Below, one piece after another: positions 18,070-26,587 of a stretch of 64,000 nucleotides of DNA. Within the stretch, counting starts at the first letter, position 1. Every line of letters begins with the position of its first letter. Under the pieces are notes generated by a model. The model made no database searches. It had not been told where the DNA came from and saw only the letters and a list, made by a program, of their open reading frames with translations. The stretch is from positions 1 to 64,000 of the forward strand of contig JAKSCK010000070.1 of NCBI GenBank assembly GCA_022360655.1, read 5' to 3'. Made by a program: the position numbers and the translations under genes. The DNA comes from Spirochaetales bacterium. GTDB lineage: Bacteria > Spirochaetota > Spirochaetia > DSM-2461.

Positions 18070-19071
18070 CTAGTCGGATTTCTCCATGGGGGTAAAGAGT
18101 GAAGGTTGTGGAGCCGACGGTCTTGGTCTTTTCCTTTTTCTTTTGGACTTAGAGGGAATATGAGGATGGGAGCAAAGTCGTTCTGGAGGCCGTCCCTTTT
18201 GCTCCATTTCTTGCCAAACATCGCGAAGAATAAAGAGGCCAGATGAGACGGTGCCTGTTGCAGTGCCCAGGAGTTGAGCAATTTCTTCATGGGTTGGAGA
18301 AACACGATAATGCCGAGCGGCTTCACAGGCAGAGGAATGACGCTTGGCCCAGAACGCTTCTCTGTGGGCCCAGCTTTCCAGGCTGTCTCCCATCTCACAA
18401 CTCAGGCGAGACCGGGCATAGCTGAGTTTGTACCAGCATTCATTCCGTTTTTCCCTTAAACGTTCCTTTTTTTCTTGGCGTTCTATGGTTATTCGCCGTG
18501 ACCAATTCAGTTTTTCTTGCAGCCATTCTTCATCCACCCCAGCCAGTCTGGCTGCCATGCATTGATGTTCACAATCTATCTCTGAAGCATGAAGTAAAAG
18601 CAGAAATATAAATCTCCGACGAAGAGCTTCATTTTCTAATGCCCCATTCTCATTTAGTGCAAAGGGATAATCTTCTGGCCAGCTGGAGGGCCAAGGACTG
18701 GATTCCATTTGGATGGGAGGCAGGTTCTCGGTGATGGCATTCTCTATGGCATGGATGCGGGATTCTTTGGCGGTTTCGGAGCTCCAGGTGAGGTAACGCT
18801 CATTTTCTGCCAAGGTTTCAGTGTATGTTTTCATGAACCAGCGCAAGCTGCTTGAGAGATATGTTTCAAACGAATAGTGGGGCTCAAATCGGCGAACAAG
18901 GCGGGGAATCCTGGGAAGAAAGGCCAGAAAGAAATCACTGCATTTGTCTTCATCCCAATCGGTCCAACGTCCTGGAAACTCATAGGCATAGAGGCAAATC
19001 TTATTCACCAGTTCTTCCCATCGTTCCTGTGTTTTCTTGTAATCCATCACCGCTTTTGTTAATGACGTCAT
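18070..19071 (-). CDS. Divergent sigma-factor-like protein
   Basis: This 333-residue basic protein is not assigned to a characterised family. Residues about 40-85 (DKCSDFFLAFLPRIPRLVRR, then FETYLSSSLRWFMKTY) look like sigma70 region 2. Residues 258-284 (SPTHEEIAQLLGTATGTV plus SSGLFILRD) look like the region 4 helix-turn-helix. A charged middle and a Lys/Arg-rich tail (SKSKRKRKRPRP) are unusual. The ATG is preceded by GGAGGAAGGA. It is probably in an operon with rdgB. It could be a lineage-specific sigma factor or a DNA-binding protein derived from one. Confidence 0.55.
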   Translation of the reverse strand: MTSLTKAVMDYKKTQERWEELVNKICLYAYEFPGRWTDWDEDKCSDFFLAFLPRIPRLVRRFEPHYSFETYLSSSLRWFMKTYTETLAENERYLTWSSETAKESRIHAIENAITENLPPIQMESSPWPSSWPEDYPFALNENGALENEALRRRFIFLLLLHASEIDCEHQCMAARLAGVDEEWLQEKLNWSRRITIERQEKKERLREKRNECWYKLSYARSRLSCEMGDSLESWAHREAFWAKRHSSACEAARHYRVSPTHEEIAQLLGTATGTVSSGLFILRDVWQEMEQKGRPPERLCSHPHIPSKSKRKRKRPRPSAPQPSLFTPMEKSD

Positions 19072-19208
19072 TCCTTCCTCCTTGTTGCTGGGGCTTGGAA
19101 TACAGCAAGCTCTATGCCAGCTCTCCTTGCTCTAGAACAGGGTGAGAATGGGAATCCTTGATGGTGTTTACTAAACAGGGATGAGGTTGAGAAACAAAAT
19201 TGTCACCT

Positions 19209-19228
19209 CCTGGGCATGGATGCCCAGG
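19209..19228 (-). terminator. Terminator of RND operon 2
   Basis: A perfect 9-bp stem, CCTGGGCAT/ATGCCCAGG with a two-base loop, lies just downstream of the last gene. On the minus strand it is followed by AGGTGACAATTTTGTTT, a weak T-rich stretch. Confidence 0.6.
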
Positions 19229-19239
19229 GGGGGATCATT

Positions 19240-19521
19240 CTAAAGAACAAAAAAGCGAAGACCTTCCTGCGGAAAACGTTCTTTCACCGATTTCACAACG
19301 GCTTCAATGGCAGCGGCTTCTTCTGCATCACAGTACACAATGAGAATGAAGTTTTCCTCAGGCCAGATATGGTCTCCTTGTTTTGGATCTGTGTAGCCCT
19401 GGCCATGCACGTTGGGGATCTTGGTGCGATGCTGAGCTAATCCGTGGATTTCCAGGCCATCCATGATGTCTTGCTCCACGGAATGGTTTGCAATGATTTC
19501 AACACGTTTATACGAACTCAT
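19240..19521 (-). CDS. PII-like small protein linked to RND pump 2
   Basis: This 93-residue soluble protein begins KRVEIIANHSVEQDIMDGL and ends with strand-helix-strand (NFILIVYCDAEEAAAIEAVV ... GLRFFVL). The central DHIWPEEN matches DDVWPESN of the protein at 12690-13031. The fold pattern fits PII-like DUF3240/PII-NG proteins. The start codon overlaps the RND stop as ATGA, exactly as in the other operon, which argues for fixed stoichiometry or coupling with the permease. Ligand is unknown. It is the last gene of the operon. Confidence 0.7.
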   Translation of the reverse strand: MSSYKRVEIIANHSVEQDIMDGLEIHGLAQHRTKIPNVHGQGYTDPKQGDHIWPEENFILIVYCDAEEAAAIEAVVKSVKERFPQEGLRFFVL

Positions 19522-22500
19522 TCAGCCTCTCCTGTGAGTATGTCTTCGGGATCTTCACAACGTCCTTGGATGAGTCGTTTAGAATCATGCTTTCGATTCA
19601 TTCTGGCGTAGAGTAAAGGAACCAAGAAGAGGGTGATGAGAGTACTCATGGCCATTCCTCCCACAATGGTTTGGCCGATAGGCCGTACCAATTCCGAACC
19701 TTCGCCAGAACCAAAGGCCAGGGGAAGCATTCCCAGAATGGTGGTGAGAGAAGTCATGAGTATGGGGCGGAGTCGATTCCCTCCAGCCTCAATGGCGGCA
19801 TCACGAATGCACAGCCCTCGGTCTCGAAGCAGATTCATATAGTCCACCAGCACAATGCCATTGTTCACGGCAATTCCAATGAGCATCAGCAGTCCAACAG
19901 CAGAGAACATGGAGAGGGGAGTGGTGATACCAAAAACAGGCAGATTCATGAAGGAGTAGAGGAATAAAATTCCTGGGACAATCATGAAGATGGACAGGAA
20001 GATGATGAAAGGATCTTTCAGAGATTCAAAGAGGCTGGCCATGATGCCGTAAACCAAGGCCAAGGCCACAGACATCACCAGAAGGAATTTGAGGATGTAA
20101 TTTAAAAAGTCGGCAAAGTCACCGGAGTATTCCAAGATGATGTCATCATCAAGAACAAGGTTCTCAGCCATGGCCTCTCGGACGGCCACTTCTGCCACAT
20201 TGAGTGACACACCGGGTTTGGTTTGAGCTGTGACATGCACCACCCGGGAACGGTCTTCTCGAGAAATCGAAACTGGTCCGGCCGTGCGTTCCACCTGAGC
20301 AATGGAGCTAACAGGGATGCGTTCTCCGTTTGGACTGATGACAAAGATGCGCTCCAAGTCAGGAATGGCACTTCGATCTTTCTCATCCAAGATGACCAGA
20401 ATATCCATTTCGTCCCCACCAGAACGATAGCGTCCAGCAATGCTCCCATCCACGGCGGAACTGATTTCACTGGCCACACTGCGTATATTGAGACCCAAGG
20501 AATAGGCCTTATCTCTATCCAGCACCACACTGGCAATAGGGAGACCGTCCGTCAGGGAAATCTGAGGTTCAATCACCTCATCAATTTCGTACTGCATCAT
20601 GTCTCGAATTTCTTGGGCCACTTTTCGGGCCTTATCCAAATCTTCTGTACGAAGAACCAAGTCTATGGGAGAGCTTCCTCCCATAAAATTTTGCTGCTGT
20701 ACATCAAAGTTGGCGGCCGGAAATTGATCAAAATGGCTGCGCATCACATCCATCATTTCCTCATAGGTCATGATGCGTTCTTCATAAGGAGGAAGAATGA
20801 TGTACAACAAACCTTTGTTGGTGGAAGAGCCACCAAGGAATCCACCATCTGAACCAGCCACCACGAGAATATCCTGGTATCCCTGAATCTCATCTCCAGC
20901 AATTTCTGCGAGTTGGTTCAGTACATCTTCTGTCACCTCATAGCGAGTTCCAATGGGCATTTCCAGATTGAGCTGAACAACATCCTGCCCTTGGGCTGGG
21001 GCCAGTTCGATTCCAATGTTTCCTCCTAGAGGTTCTAGGGTAAAGAAACTTAAGGCAAACACCAAAAAGATGATGATGCCGGTCAAAAATTTATGATCCA
21101 GAACCCGGGCCAGCATGCGTTTGTACAGATCATCCATGCCCCGGAATGCACGGTCCATGGCTCTGTCTATGGCCGCCAATGGCTTCCATTTGATGGGACG
21201 TTGCTTTCGGGTGTAGAGGGTAAGATAGCGACTGGACAGGACCGGAATAAGAGTGAGGGCCACAATAAGGGAGGCCAGAAGGGAAATCACAATGGTGAGG
21301 GCCAAGTCTTGGAAAAGCACACCAATGATGTCCAGTTCTTTCTTGAACATCAGGAGAGGCAGGAATATTCCCACCGTTGTTAAAATGGACGCGGTGATGG
21401 CCGTAATCATTTCTCGGGTGCCCAAATACGCGGCTGGAACTGGTTTGGAACCTTTCTCTCTGTAGCGGAAAATGTTCTCCAGTATCACAATGGAGGAATC
21501 CACAATCATCCCAATGCCCAATGTGAGCCCAGCTAAGGTCATGATGTTGAGGGTAATTCCTGAGAAGTACATCACCATGATGGTGACCAAAAGGCTGATG
21601 GGAATGGATAAACCAATGATGATGGTGCTCTTCATGCTGCGCAGGAAAATGAAGAGAATGGCCATAGCCAAAAGAGCGCCTTGAAGCGCAGAACTTGCCA
21701 CACTACTGAGGGATTGGCGAATCATTTTTGTGGTGTCGTAGGTGATGGAGAGTGTGACACCAGCAGGAAGAATTTTACGAATATCATCCAGCTTCTTGAT
21801 GATGTTATCGGCAACCTGTACGGAATTGGTTCCCGATTGCTTCTGCAGAGAAATGGAAATTCCAGGAATTCCATTCACATAAGCCGTGCTCGAAACATCT
21901 TTGTAATCATCACTGACTGTGGCAAAGTCCCGCAGTCGTATTGGACGGGATTGCCCTGAGGTGCTTCCAGTTTGAGGATTCAGTCCTCCTCCCTTATAGG
22001 TGATGACGGCATTCCGAATGTCCTCAAGGGACGAAAATTCACCCTTTGTTTCAACAAGATATTTAAAATTCCCTTCATAGACCGACCCTGACCCAATCTG
22101 CACATTTTGTGCTGCAAGGGCTGCACTCACCTGGGTCAGGGTGAGTCCATAGGCTTCCAGGCGGTTCTGGGAGACTTCGACACGGATGGCCCGTTCCCGA
22201 CCACCGGAAAGCGACACCACGGCCACACCATCAACCTGTTCAAGACGAGGTTGAATCTGGTTCTGAGCCAAGTTGAACAATTCATCGGCACTGCGGTTCC
22301 CTTCCACACTCATTTGAACAATGGGAATCAGTGAGGGATCAAATTTAAAGATTTGAGGTGTTCCAGCATCATCAGGAAGGAAGCTTTTGACAAATTCCAG
22401 TTTGTCTCGTACTTCATTGGAAGCTTCGGCCAAATCCTGCCCCCATCCCAGTTCCAAGATGATGGTGCTGCTCCCCTCGCTAGAAGTGGAATTGATGGCC

Positions 22501-22733
22501 TTCACATTGCTTACATTGGTGAGGGCACTTTCCAAAGGGCGCGTGACACTTTGCTCCACCTCTTCTGGTCCTGCTCCGGTGTAGGTAGTGGACACCACCA
22601 GAATGGGAGGTGAAATCTCTGGGAATAGATCCACAGGAACTTGAGGAAGAATGTATGCAGCCAGTCCAACCAAGAGCACATAGAGAATAAAAAAGGTGGT
22701 GGGCCGTTTAACAACGGTTTCAGCAATACTCAT
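19518..22733 (-). CDS. RND efflux permease 2 (AcrB-like)
   Basis: This is a 1071-residue inner-membrane proton-driven exporter. The start MSIAETVVKRPTTFFILYVL is a standard TM1. FDPSLIP lies near residue 131 and GMIVDSSIVILEN in TM4 has Asp412. The TM10 motif is again NNGIVLVD, with no Lys940 equivalent. Closest in layout to the permease at 9571-12693, but different enough to be a separate pump. Its ATG overlaps the adaptor stop (ATGA) and has AGGAG upstream. Confidence 0.92.
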   Translation of the reverse strand: MSIAETVVKRPTTFFILYVLLVGLAAYILPQVPVDLFPEISPPILVVSTTYTGAGPEEVEQSVTRPLESALTNVSNVKAINSTSSEGSSTIILELGWGQDLAEASNEVRDKLEFVKSFLPDDAGTPQIFKFDPSLIPIVQMSVEGNRSADELFNLAQNQIQPRLEQVDGVAVVSLSGGRERAIRVEVSQNRLEAYGLTLTQVSAALAAQNVQIGSGSVYEGNFKYLVETKGEFSSLEDIRNAVITYKGGGLNPQTGSTSGQSRPIRLRDFATVSDDYKDVSSTAYVNGIPGISISLQKQSGTNSVQVADNIIKKLDDIRKILPAGVTLSITYDTTKMIRQSLSSVASSALQGALLAMAILFIFLRSMKSTIIIGLSIPISLLVTIMVMYFSGITLNIMTLAGLTLGIGMIVDSSIVILENIFRYREKGSKPVPAAYLGTREMITAITASILTTVGIFLPLLMFKKELDIIGVLFQDLALTIVISLLASLIVALTLIPVLSSRYLTLYTRKQRPIKWKPLAAIDRAMDRAFRGMDDLYKRMLARVLDHKFLTGIIIFLVFALSFFTLEPLGGNIGIELAPAQGQDVVQLNLEMPIGTRYEVTEDVLNQLAEIAGDEIQGYQDILVVAGSDGGFLGGSSTNKGLLYIILPPYEERIMTYEEMMDVMRSHFDQFPAANFDVQQQNFMGGSSPIDLVLRTEDLDKARKVAQEIRDMMQYEIDEVIEPQISLTDGLPIASVVLDRDKAYSLGLNIRSVASEISSAVDGSIAGRYRSGGDEMDILVILDEKDRSAIPDLERIFVISPNGERIPVSSIAQVERTAGPVSISREDRSRVVHVTAQTKPGVSLNVAEVAVREAMAENLVLDDDIILEYSGDFADFLNYILKFLLVMSVALALVYGIMASLFESLKDPFIIFLSIFMIVPGILFLYSFMNLPVFGITTPLSMFSAVGLLMLIGIAVNNGIVLVDYMNLLRDRGLCIRDAAIEAGGNRLRPILMTSLTTILGMLPLAFGSGEGSELVRPIGQTIVGGMAMSTLITLFLVPLLYARMNRKHDSKRLIQGRCEDPEDILTGEAE

Positions 22734-23731
22734 GGAGTTTCTCCTGAAACCTCATCACCCAGAACATTTTGCGTTCTTACCACACGGAGAGCCACACCAT
22801 CTTCCAGCAGGGTTTGACCTTGATACACCACCTGTTCTCCCTCTTGGAGTCCAGAGATGATTTCCACGGCTCCCTCCAAGGTTATTCCAGGTGTAATGAG
22901 ACGTTTCACGGCTCTATCATTTTCCACCACAAAAACAAAGGACTCTCCAAAACGGCGAAGCACCGTGTCAGCAGGAATTTTGATGACGGCATCTTTTTCA
23001 TCCGTTGTCAGGCGAATTTCAGCATACATGCCTGCCTTTACCCACTCGGGAGAGTCGGCAGGAAGGTCCATCGAAATTCCAAGGGTTCGGCTGGAGGAAT
23101 CCACCACAGGGTCAAGCTCTGTGACCGTGAGTTCAATGACATGTCCAGGCCAGGATTCAAGACGAATCTCGGCTGGCATACCGGGACGTATTCGGGAAAT
23201 GAAGCGTTCTGGAATGGCCGTCTCCACCTTGAGTTTGCTCAAATCTCCAATGGTGACAATGGAGCTTTGCGCACTCACGGCATCGCCAACATCCATGGGA
23301 AGAGCTGTGATTGTACCAGAGGCCCGAGCAAGAACAGGACTGAGGGCATAGTTGAGGCCAGGTCGGGATGGATCAACCTCGGCAATCACATCACCTTTTC
23401 TCACCTTATCACCAAGACGGACATGGAGTCGGCCAAGAATCCCCTGAACATCGGCATAGGTTTCCACGGAACTTGCCGCCGTCACTTCACCATTGATTTC
23501 AAAGTAGTCGGCGATGGATCCAAGAACAGCTGGAGTCACATTCACAGCAAAAACAGGTTCATCGTTAGTTTCAACCGGAACAGGATTATCTCCAGTTTCA
23601 TTGTTCCTTTGCAACAGATGAAAATTGACAAAACCCAGGGCAATGAGAAGGGCCAGAATGATGATGAGAAAAATTCCTTTGCCAGAGGATTTCTTTTTTC
23701 CATCAGGGAAACTGCGAGTCGTGTTTTTCAT
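22730..23731 (-). CDS. RND efflux periplasmic adaptor 2
   Basis: This 333-residue membrane-fusion protein is held by an N-terminal transmembrane segment (GIFLIIILALLIALGFVNF) rather than a lipid. The barrel-sandwich segment (VQGILGRLHVRLGDKVRKGD) leads straight into DPSRPGLNYALSPV, so the coiled-coil hairpin is short, as in the first adaptor. Beta-barrel and C-terminal domains follow. It works between the TolC-like protein encoded upstream and the permease encoded downstream. It is separated from tolC by a hairpin-bearing 64-base gap. Confidence 0.88.
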   Translation of the reverse strand: MKNTTRSFPDGKKKSSGKGIFLIIILALLIALGFVNFHLLQRNNETGDNPVPVETNDEPVFAVNVTPAVLGSIADYFEINGEVTAASSVETYADVQGILGRLHVRLGDKVRKGDVIAEVDPSRPGLNYALSPVLARASGTITALPMDVGDAVSAQSSIVTIGDLSKLKVETAIPERFISRIRPGMPAEIRLESWPGHVIELTVTELDPVVDSSSRTLGISMDLPADSPEWVKAGMYAEIRLTTDEKDAVIKIPADTVLRRFGESFVFVVENDRAVKRLITPGITLEGAVEIISGLQEGEQVVYQGQTLLEDGVALRVVRTQNVLGDEVSGETP

Positions 23732-23768
23732 AGAATGCTCCAGACCGTCATGGTCTTTCTTGTAAACA

Positions 23769-23790
23769 GACCACCCCTTTCGGGGTGGTC
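23769..23790 (-). other. Intercistronic hairpin between tolC-like and adaptor genes
   Basis: A perfect 9-bp stem, GACCACCCC/GGGGTGGTC, with a GAAA tetraloop on the minus strand. No T-run follows. It may be a partial terminator, an mRNA processing site or a stability element that sets the channel:adaptor ratio. Confidence 0.55.
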
Positions 23791-23795
23791 ATGCG

Positions 23796-25130
23796 CTACT
23801 GACCCACAAACTCCTCTATGGGAGTATTGAGGGCATATTCCAAATCCAATAAACCAGAAAGGTAGTTGTACTTTGCCATCAGCAGCTGTTGCACCGCAGT
23901 GAGGTACTCATTCTGAGCGGTTTCCACATCCAACAGCTCTTTGGTTCCTACAGAATAGGCCTCTTCGGTCAAATCATAGGTGCGCTTTGCCAGTTCCACA
24001 CTGGAGGTGTTGGCCTCAATGGTGTTTCGAGAGGACTTGAGGTTGTTCACTAAATTGGTGATTTCAATGCCAGCGTTCTCATAGGCCATTTGCCGAGAGA
24101 TAACCAAGGAATCAATGCTGTCCTGAAGTTTCTTGATGTTGACATCCGTCGATGATCCTGGGATGAAGGATGAGAGGTCCATTCCCAAACCAATGGAGAA
24201 GGAAATCTTATCTCCAACTTGCCAAGGATCAATAGGGGTGGGAGGTGTACCAGGGCTCATGTTCGCATTATTAGCGCTACCATTGTAGTTAAAACCTAAA
24301 TTAATTGTTGGTGAATAAGCCTGAAATTGAGTGCCGCTTTTGGCGTATTCCAGGGCGGCCAACTGCTTATCTAAGGCCTGAATATCCAGACGTCTGGGAA
24401 GATACTTAGAAATGATGTTCTCAGCATCAATATCGTAGAGTGAAGTCTCTAGTTCGCCTTCCAGCACAATGTTGGCATTGCGGTCTTCCCCCATTAGGAA
24501 TTTGAGTCCCAACATCAGAGCTTCTGTTCCGGCTACACTATTGTCATAGGGGGGTCTGAGGTTGGCCACGGTTACTTCTGCTTTGAGCACTTCCAATTCT
24601 GGAGTGAGACCATTGGCGAAATTGTTCTTAGCCTGTTCTAAACGTTTTTCTGCCAGGTCAATGTTGGCCTGGGCAATCCGAATGTTTTCTTGATTGGCAA
24701 GAACCTGATAGAACTGCTTGCGCACATCCCGTTCCAGTTTGATTTTGGCATCCTCATAGGAAATCAATCCGGCTTCATAGGTGGCAATCAGATTGCGAAT
24801 CCCAGCTCCTAAACCGGCATTGATATTGAGACTAGAGCTTAAGCCAAAGGTGACGCCAAGAGTCCCAGGGTCTCCTATGTTTGTATTTGATTCGGCGAAT
24901 CCTCTTCCATCAGCACCAAAACCCCCGCTCACCTGCAAGGATGGCAAAAATGAGTTCCACGCGGTGTCTTTTGCCCGTTTTGCTGTGGCAAGATCCACGC
25001 CGGATTTCATCAGGCTCAGATTCTGTTCAATCGCTAAAGACACCGCTTCATCCACATTGATGGTTCGGGTTTGAGCGGAGACTGCAAGGGCCACTGAGAG
25101 CCCAAGGATTGTTAATACGATTCTTTTCAC
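23796..25130 (-). CDS. TolC-family outer membrane efflux protein
   Basis: This 444-residue protein has a Sec signal peptide ending VSAQT. Two repeats of the OEP fold, each with long helices, follow: VDEAVSLAIEQNLSLMKSGV at the first helix, and LAKRTYDLTEEAYSVG near the end. TolC-like trimers form the outer-membrane exit duct for RND systems. The start overlaps the tandem-TetR stop (ATGA). It is the only such channel gene in the window, so it may serve both RND pumps. Confidence 0.9.
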   Translation of the reverse strand: MKRIVLTILGLSVALAVSAQTRTINVDEAVSLAIEQNLSLMKSGVDLATAKRAKDTAWNSFLPSLQVSGGFGADGRGFAESNTNIGDPGTLGVTFGLSSSLNINAGLGAGIRNLIATYEAGLISYEDAKIKLERDVRKQFYQVLANQENIRIAQANIDLAEKRLEQAKNNFANGLTPELEVLKAEVTVANLRPPYDNSVAGTEALMLGLKFLMGEDRNANIVLEGELETSLYDIDAENIISKYLPRRLDIQALDKQLAALEYAKSGTQFQAYSPTINLGFNYNGSANNANMSPGTPPTPIDPWQVGDKISFSIGLGMDLSSFIPGSSTDVNIKKLQDSIDSLVISRQMAYENAGIEITNLVNNLKSSRNTIEANTSSVELAKRTYDLTEEAYSVGTKELLDVETAQNEYLTAVQQLLMAKYNYLSGLLDLEYALNTPIEEFVGQ

Positions 25131-26290
25131 AATGTACTCCCAAGTACAGATTTTCCGCCAATGATGAGGCGGTAGAAGTCTATGATGTTGTTCTGAAATG
25201 CCGCTTCATTAGAGCTGCATTGAATTTGATAACGAACTTCCGATACACAGCTGATGGCAAAGAGAGAGGCCACAGTATCAGGTTTCATGCCACAGGTTCT
25301 CAGTTGTCCCTGCTCCACCACCTTTTTCAGTGGGGCATGAAATGGCTGATGAATGGCGCCTCGCATGGCCTTTTTTCCTCCCCCTAAGGCCATCATGCGC
25401 TGAAGATAATGAAGCAAACCTGGTGTTCGACGTAGCATGGTTCCCATAAATGCCAAAGTGCCAAAAACAACGCTCTTTGAATCACCAAGGGCTCCAATGA
25501 AGGTTGTATACAAATGGGAATAGTGCTGAGCAAGGCGGGAAAAAACATCCTCTAACATGGCCTTTTTGCTTGGCCAATAGTTGTAGAGACTGCTTTTTGA
25601 CATTCCTGCTCGTTGAGCCACCTTACCCAGGGATACACTGGCCTCAGCCTCATTGAGAATGGTTTCAAAAACGGCTTTTAGTAGAGGTTCTTCCGGAAAA
25701 ACCTCATAGTTGATGGCTTCTGCCTGTTTCCATATTGCATCAAAGGACGGTTGGTCCAACTGTTCCTCATTTCCTAAACCCTTCTCCCAAATGCAACGCC
25801 ACACGTCACTTGAATGCACGGTGGTACCCCGAGAAGCTAATAAGGAGAGGGTATCGAGCCAACGGATGGCCAATACAGGTAAACCAAGTCGTTCTGCCTG
25901 GGTGCTGAGGCGTTGGCAAAGGGTCTCAGAAAGTGTGTCTAGCCAACGGCCATCCCGGCAGCGGTAAGCAAGGAACCGTATGTATGGCCGATTTTCCCGA
26001 ATATACTGGGCATTAATTTCCACATAGGTGCCCACCCAGTCTTTAGAAGAAACCTCTTCTAACTTGGATTCTAAATCTTTTGTATGGTTTTTATAGCCAT
26101 TGAGAGCTCTTTCCTCCATGGCCTGTTCCAATAAATCCTTACTGGAGTAGTACCGGTATAGGGCCGGTTTTGTCATGCCCATTTCCGCTGCCAGTCCTGT
26201 CAGACTGGTGTCATGAAAATGCACATTGCCCCAGATTTGGAAGGCCTTGTCGAGGATGGTCTCTTTCTTTTGATGGTGTTGATCTTTCAT
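25127..26290 (-). CDS. Tandem TetR-family regulator (two TetR units in one chain)
   Basis: This 387-residue protein carries two complete TetR-type N-terminal helix-turn-helix units. The first is at about residues 29-48 (TSLTGLAAEMGMTKPALYRY), the second at 219-240 (VSLGKVAQRAGMSKSSLYNY). Each is followed by about 140-160 residues of helical ligand-binding region. Normal TetR proteins are about 200 residues and dimeric, so this may be a covalent dimer with unequal halves. It is the first gene of RND operon 2 and likely represses it. A palindrome lies just upstream of its start. Confidence 0.85.
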   Translation of the reverse strand: MKDQHHQKKETILDKAFQIWGNVHFHDTSLTGLAAEMGMTKPALYRYYSSKDLLEQAMEERALNGYKNHTKDLESKLEEVSSKDWVGTYVEINAQYIRENRPYIRFLAYRCRDGRWLDTLSETLCQRLSTQAERLGLPVLAIRWLDTLSLLASRGTTVHSSDVWRCIWEKGLGNEEQLDQPSFDAIWKQAEAINYEVFPEEPLLKAVFETILNEAEASVSLGKVAQRAGMSKSSLYNYWPSKKAMLEDVFSRLAQHYSHLYTTFIGALGDSKSVVFGTLAFMGTMLRRTPGLLHYLQRMMALGGGKKAMRGAIHQPFHAPLKKVVEQGQLRTCGMKPDTVASLFAISCVSEVRYQIQCSSNEAAFQNNIIDFYRLIIGGKSVLGSTL

Positions 26291-26587
26291 CTTGTTAACG
26301 ACCGTTCGTAAAACTTAGCGATGATCATGATCAACAGCAAGGGGATTAACATGAACTTTACATGAATGGGATGTTAAGAACCGTTTAAGTATAAGTATTT
26401 GAGAATAAGGTTATTATATTAAATTATTATAATATAATGAAATAGTTCTTCATGATCTTGCTTCAAGAGTCCTCTAATACAGTTTTGTAAGTTATGATAA
26501 AAAATATTTCAATGTTTATTGAATCACAGCAATTCATAATGAAAAGGTCTCAAACCCGTTTTGTGGAACAATTTTATGCAACAGAAT
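26291..26587. promoter_or_regulatory. Control region of RND operon 2
   Basis: Candidate operator: a near-palindrome at 26298-26309 (ACGACCGTTCGT, 10 of 12 positions symmetric), eight bases before the TetR start. A perfect 12-base palindrome TGATCATGATCA is at 26322-26333. Further upstream, about 26410-26445, is a run of TATAAT-like AT-rich sequence. Autoregulation by the tandem TetR is inferred from position. Confidence 0.5.

Noticed and set aside
22769-23830. 353-codon plus-strand ORF opposite the second adaptor gene
   Set aside because: His/Gly/Asn-rich shadow of the adaptor, with no domain pattern. The adaptor on the minus strand fits its operon by ATGA overlap.
26400-26450. TATAAT-like runs upstream of the TetR gene as a defined promoter
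   Set aside because: The stretch is so AT-rich that several -10 matches occur by chance and no -35 is in register. Recorded only as part of the control region.
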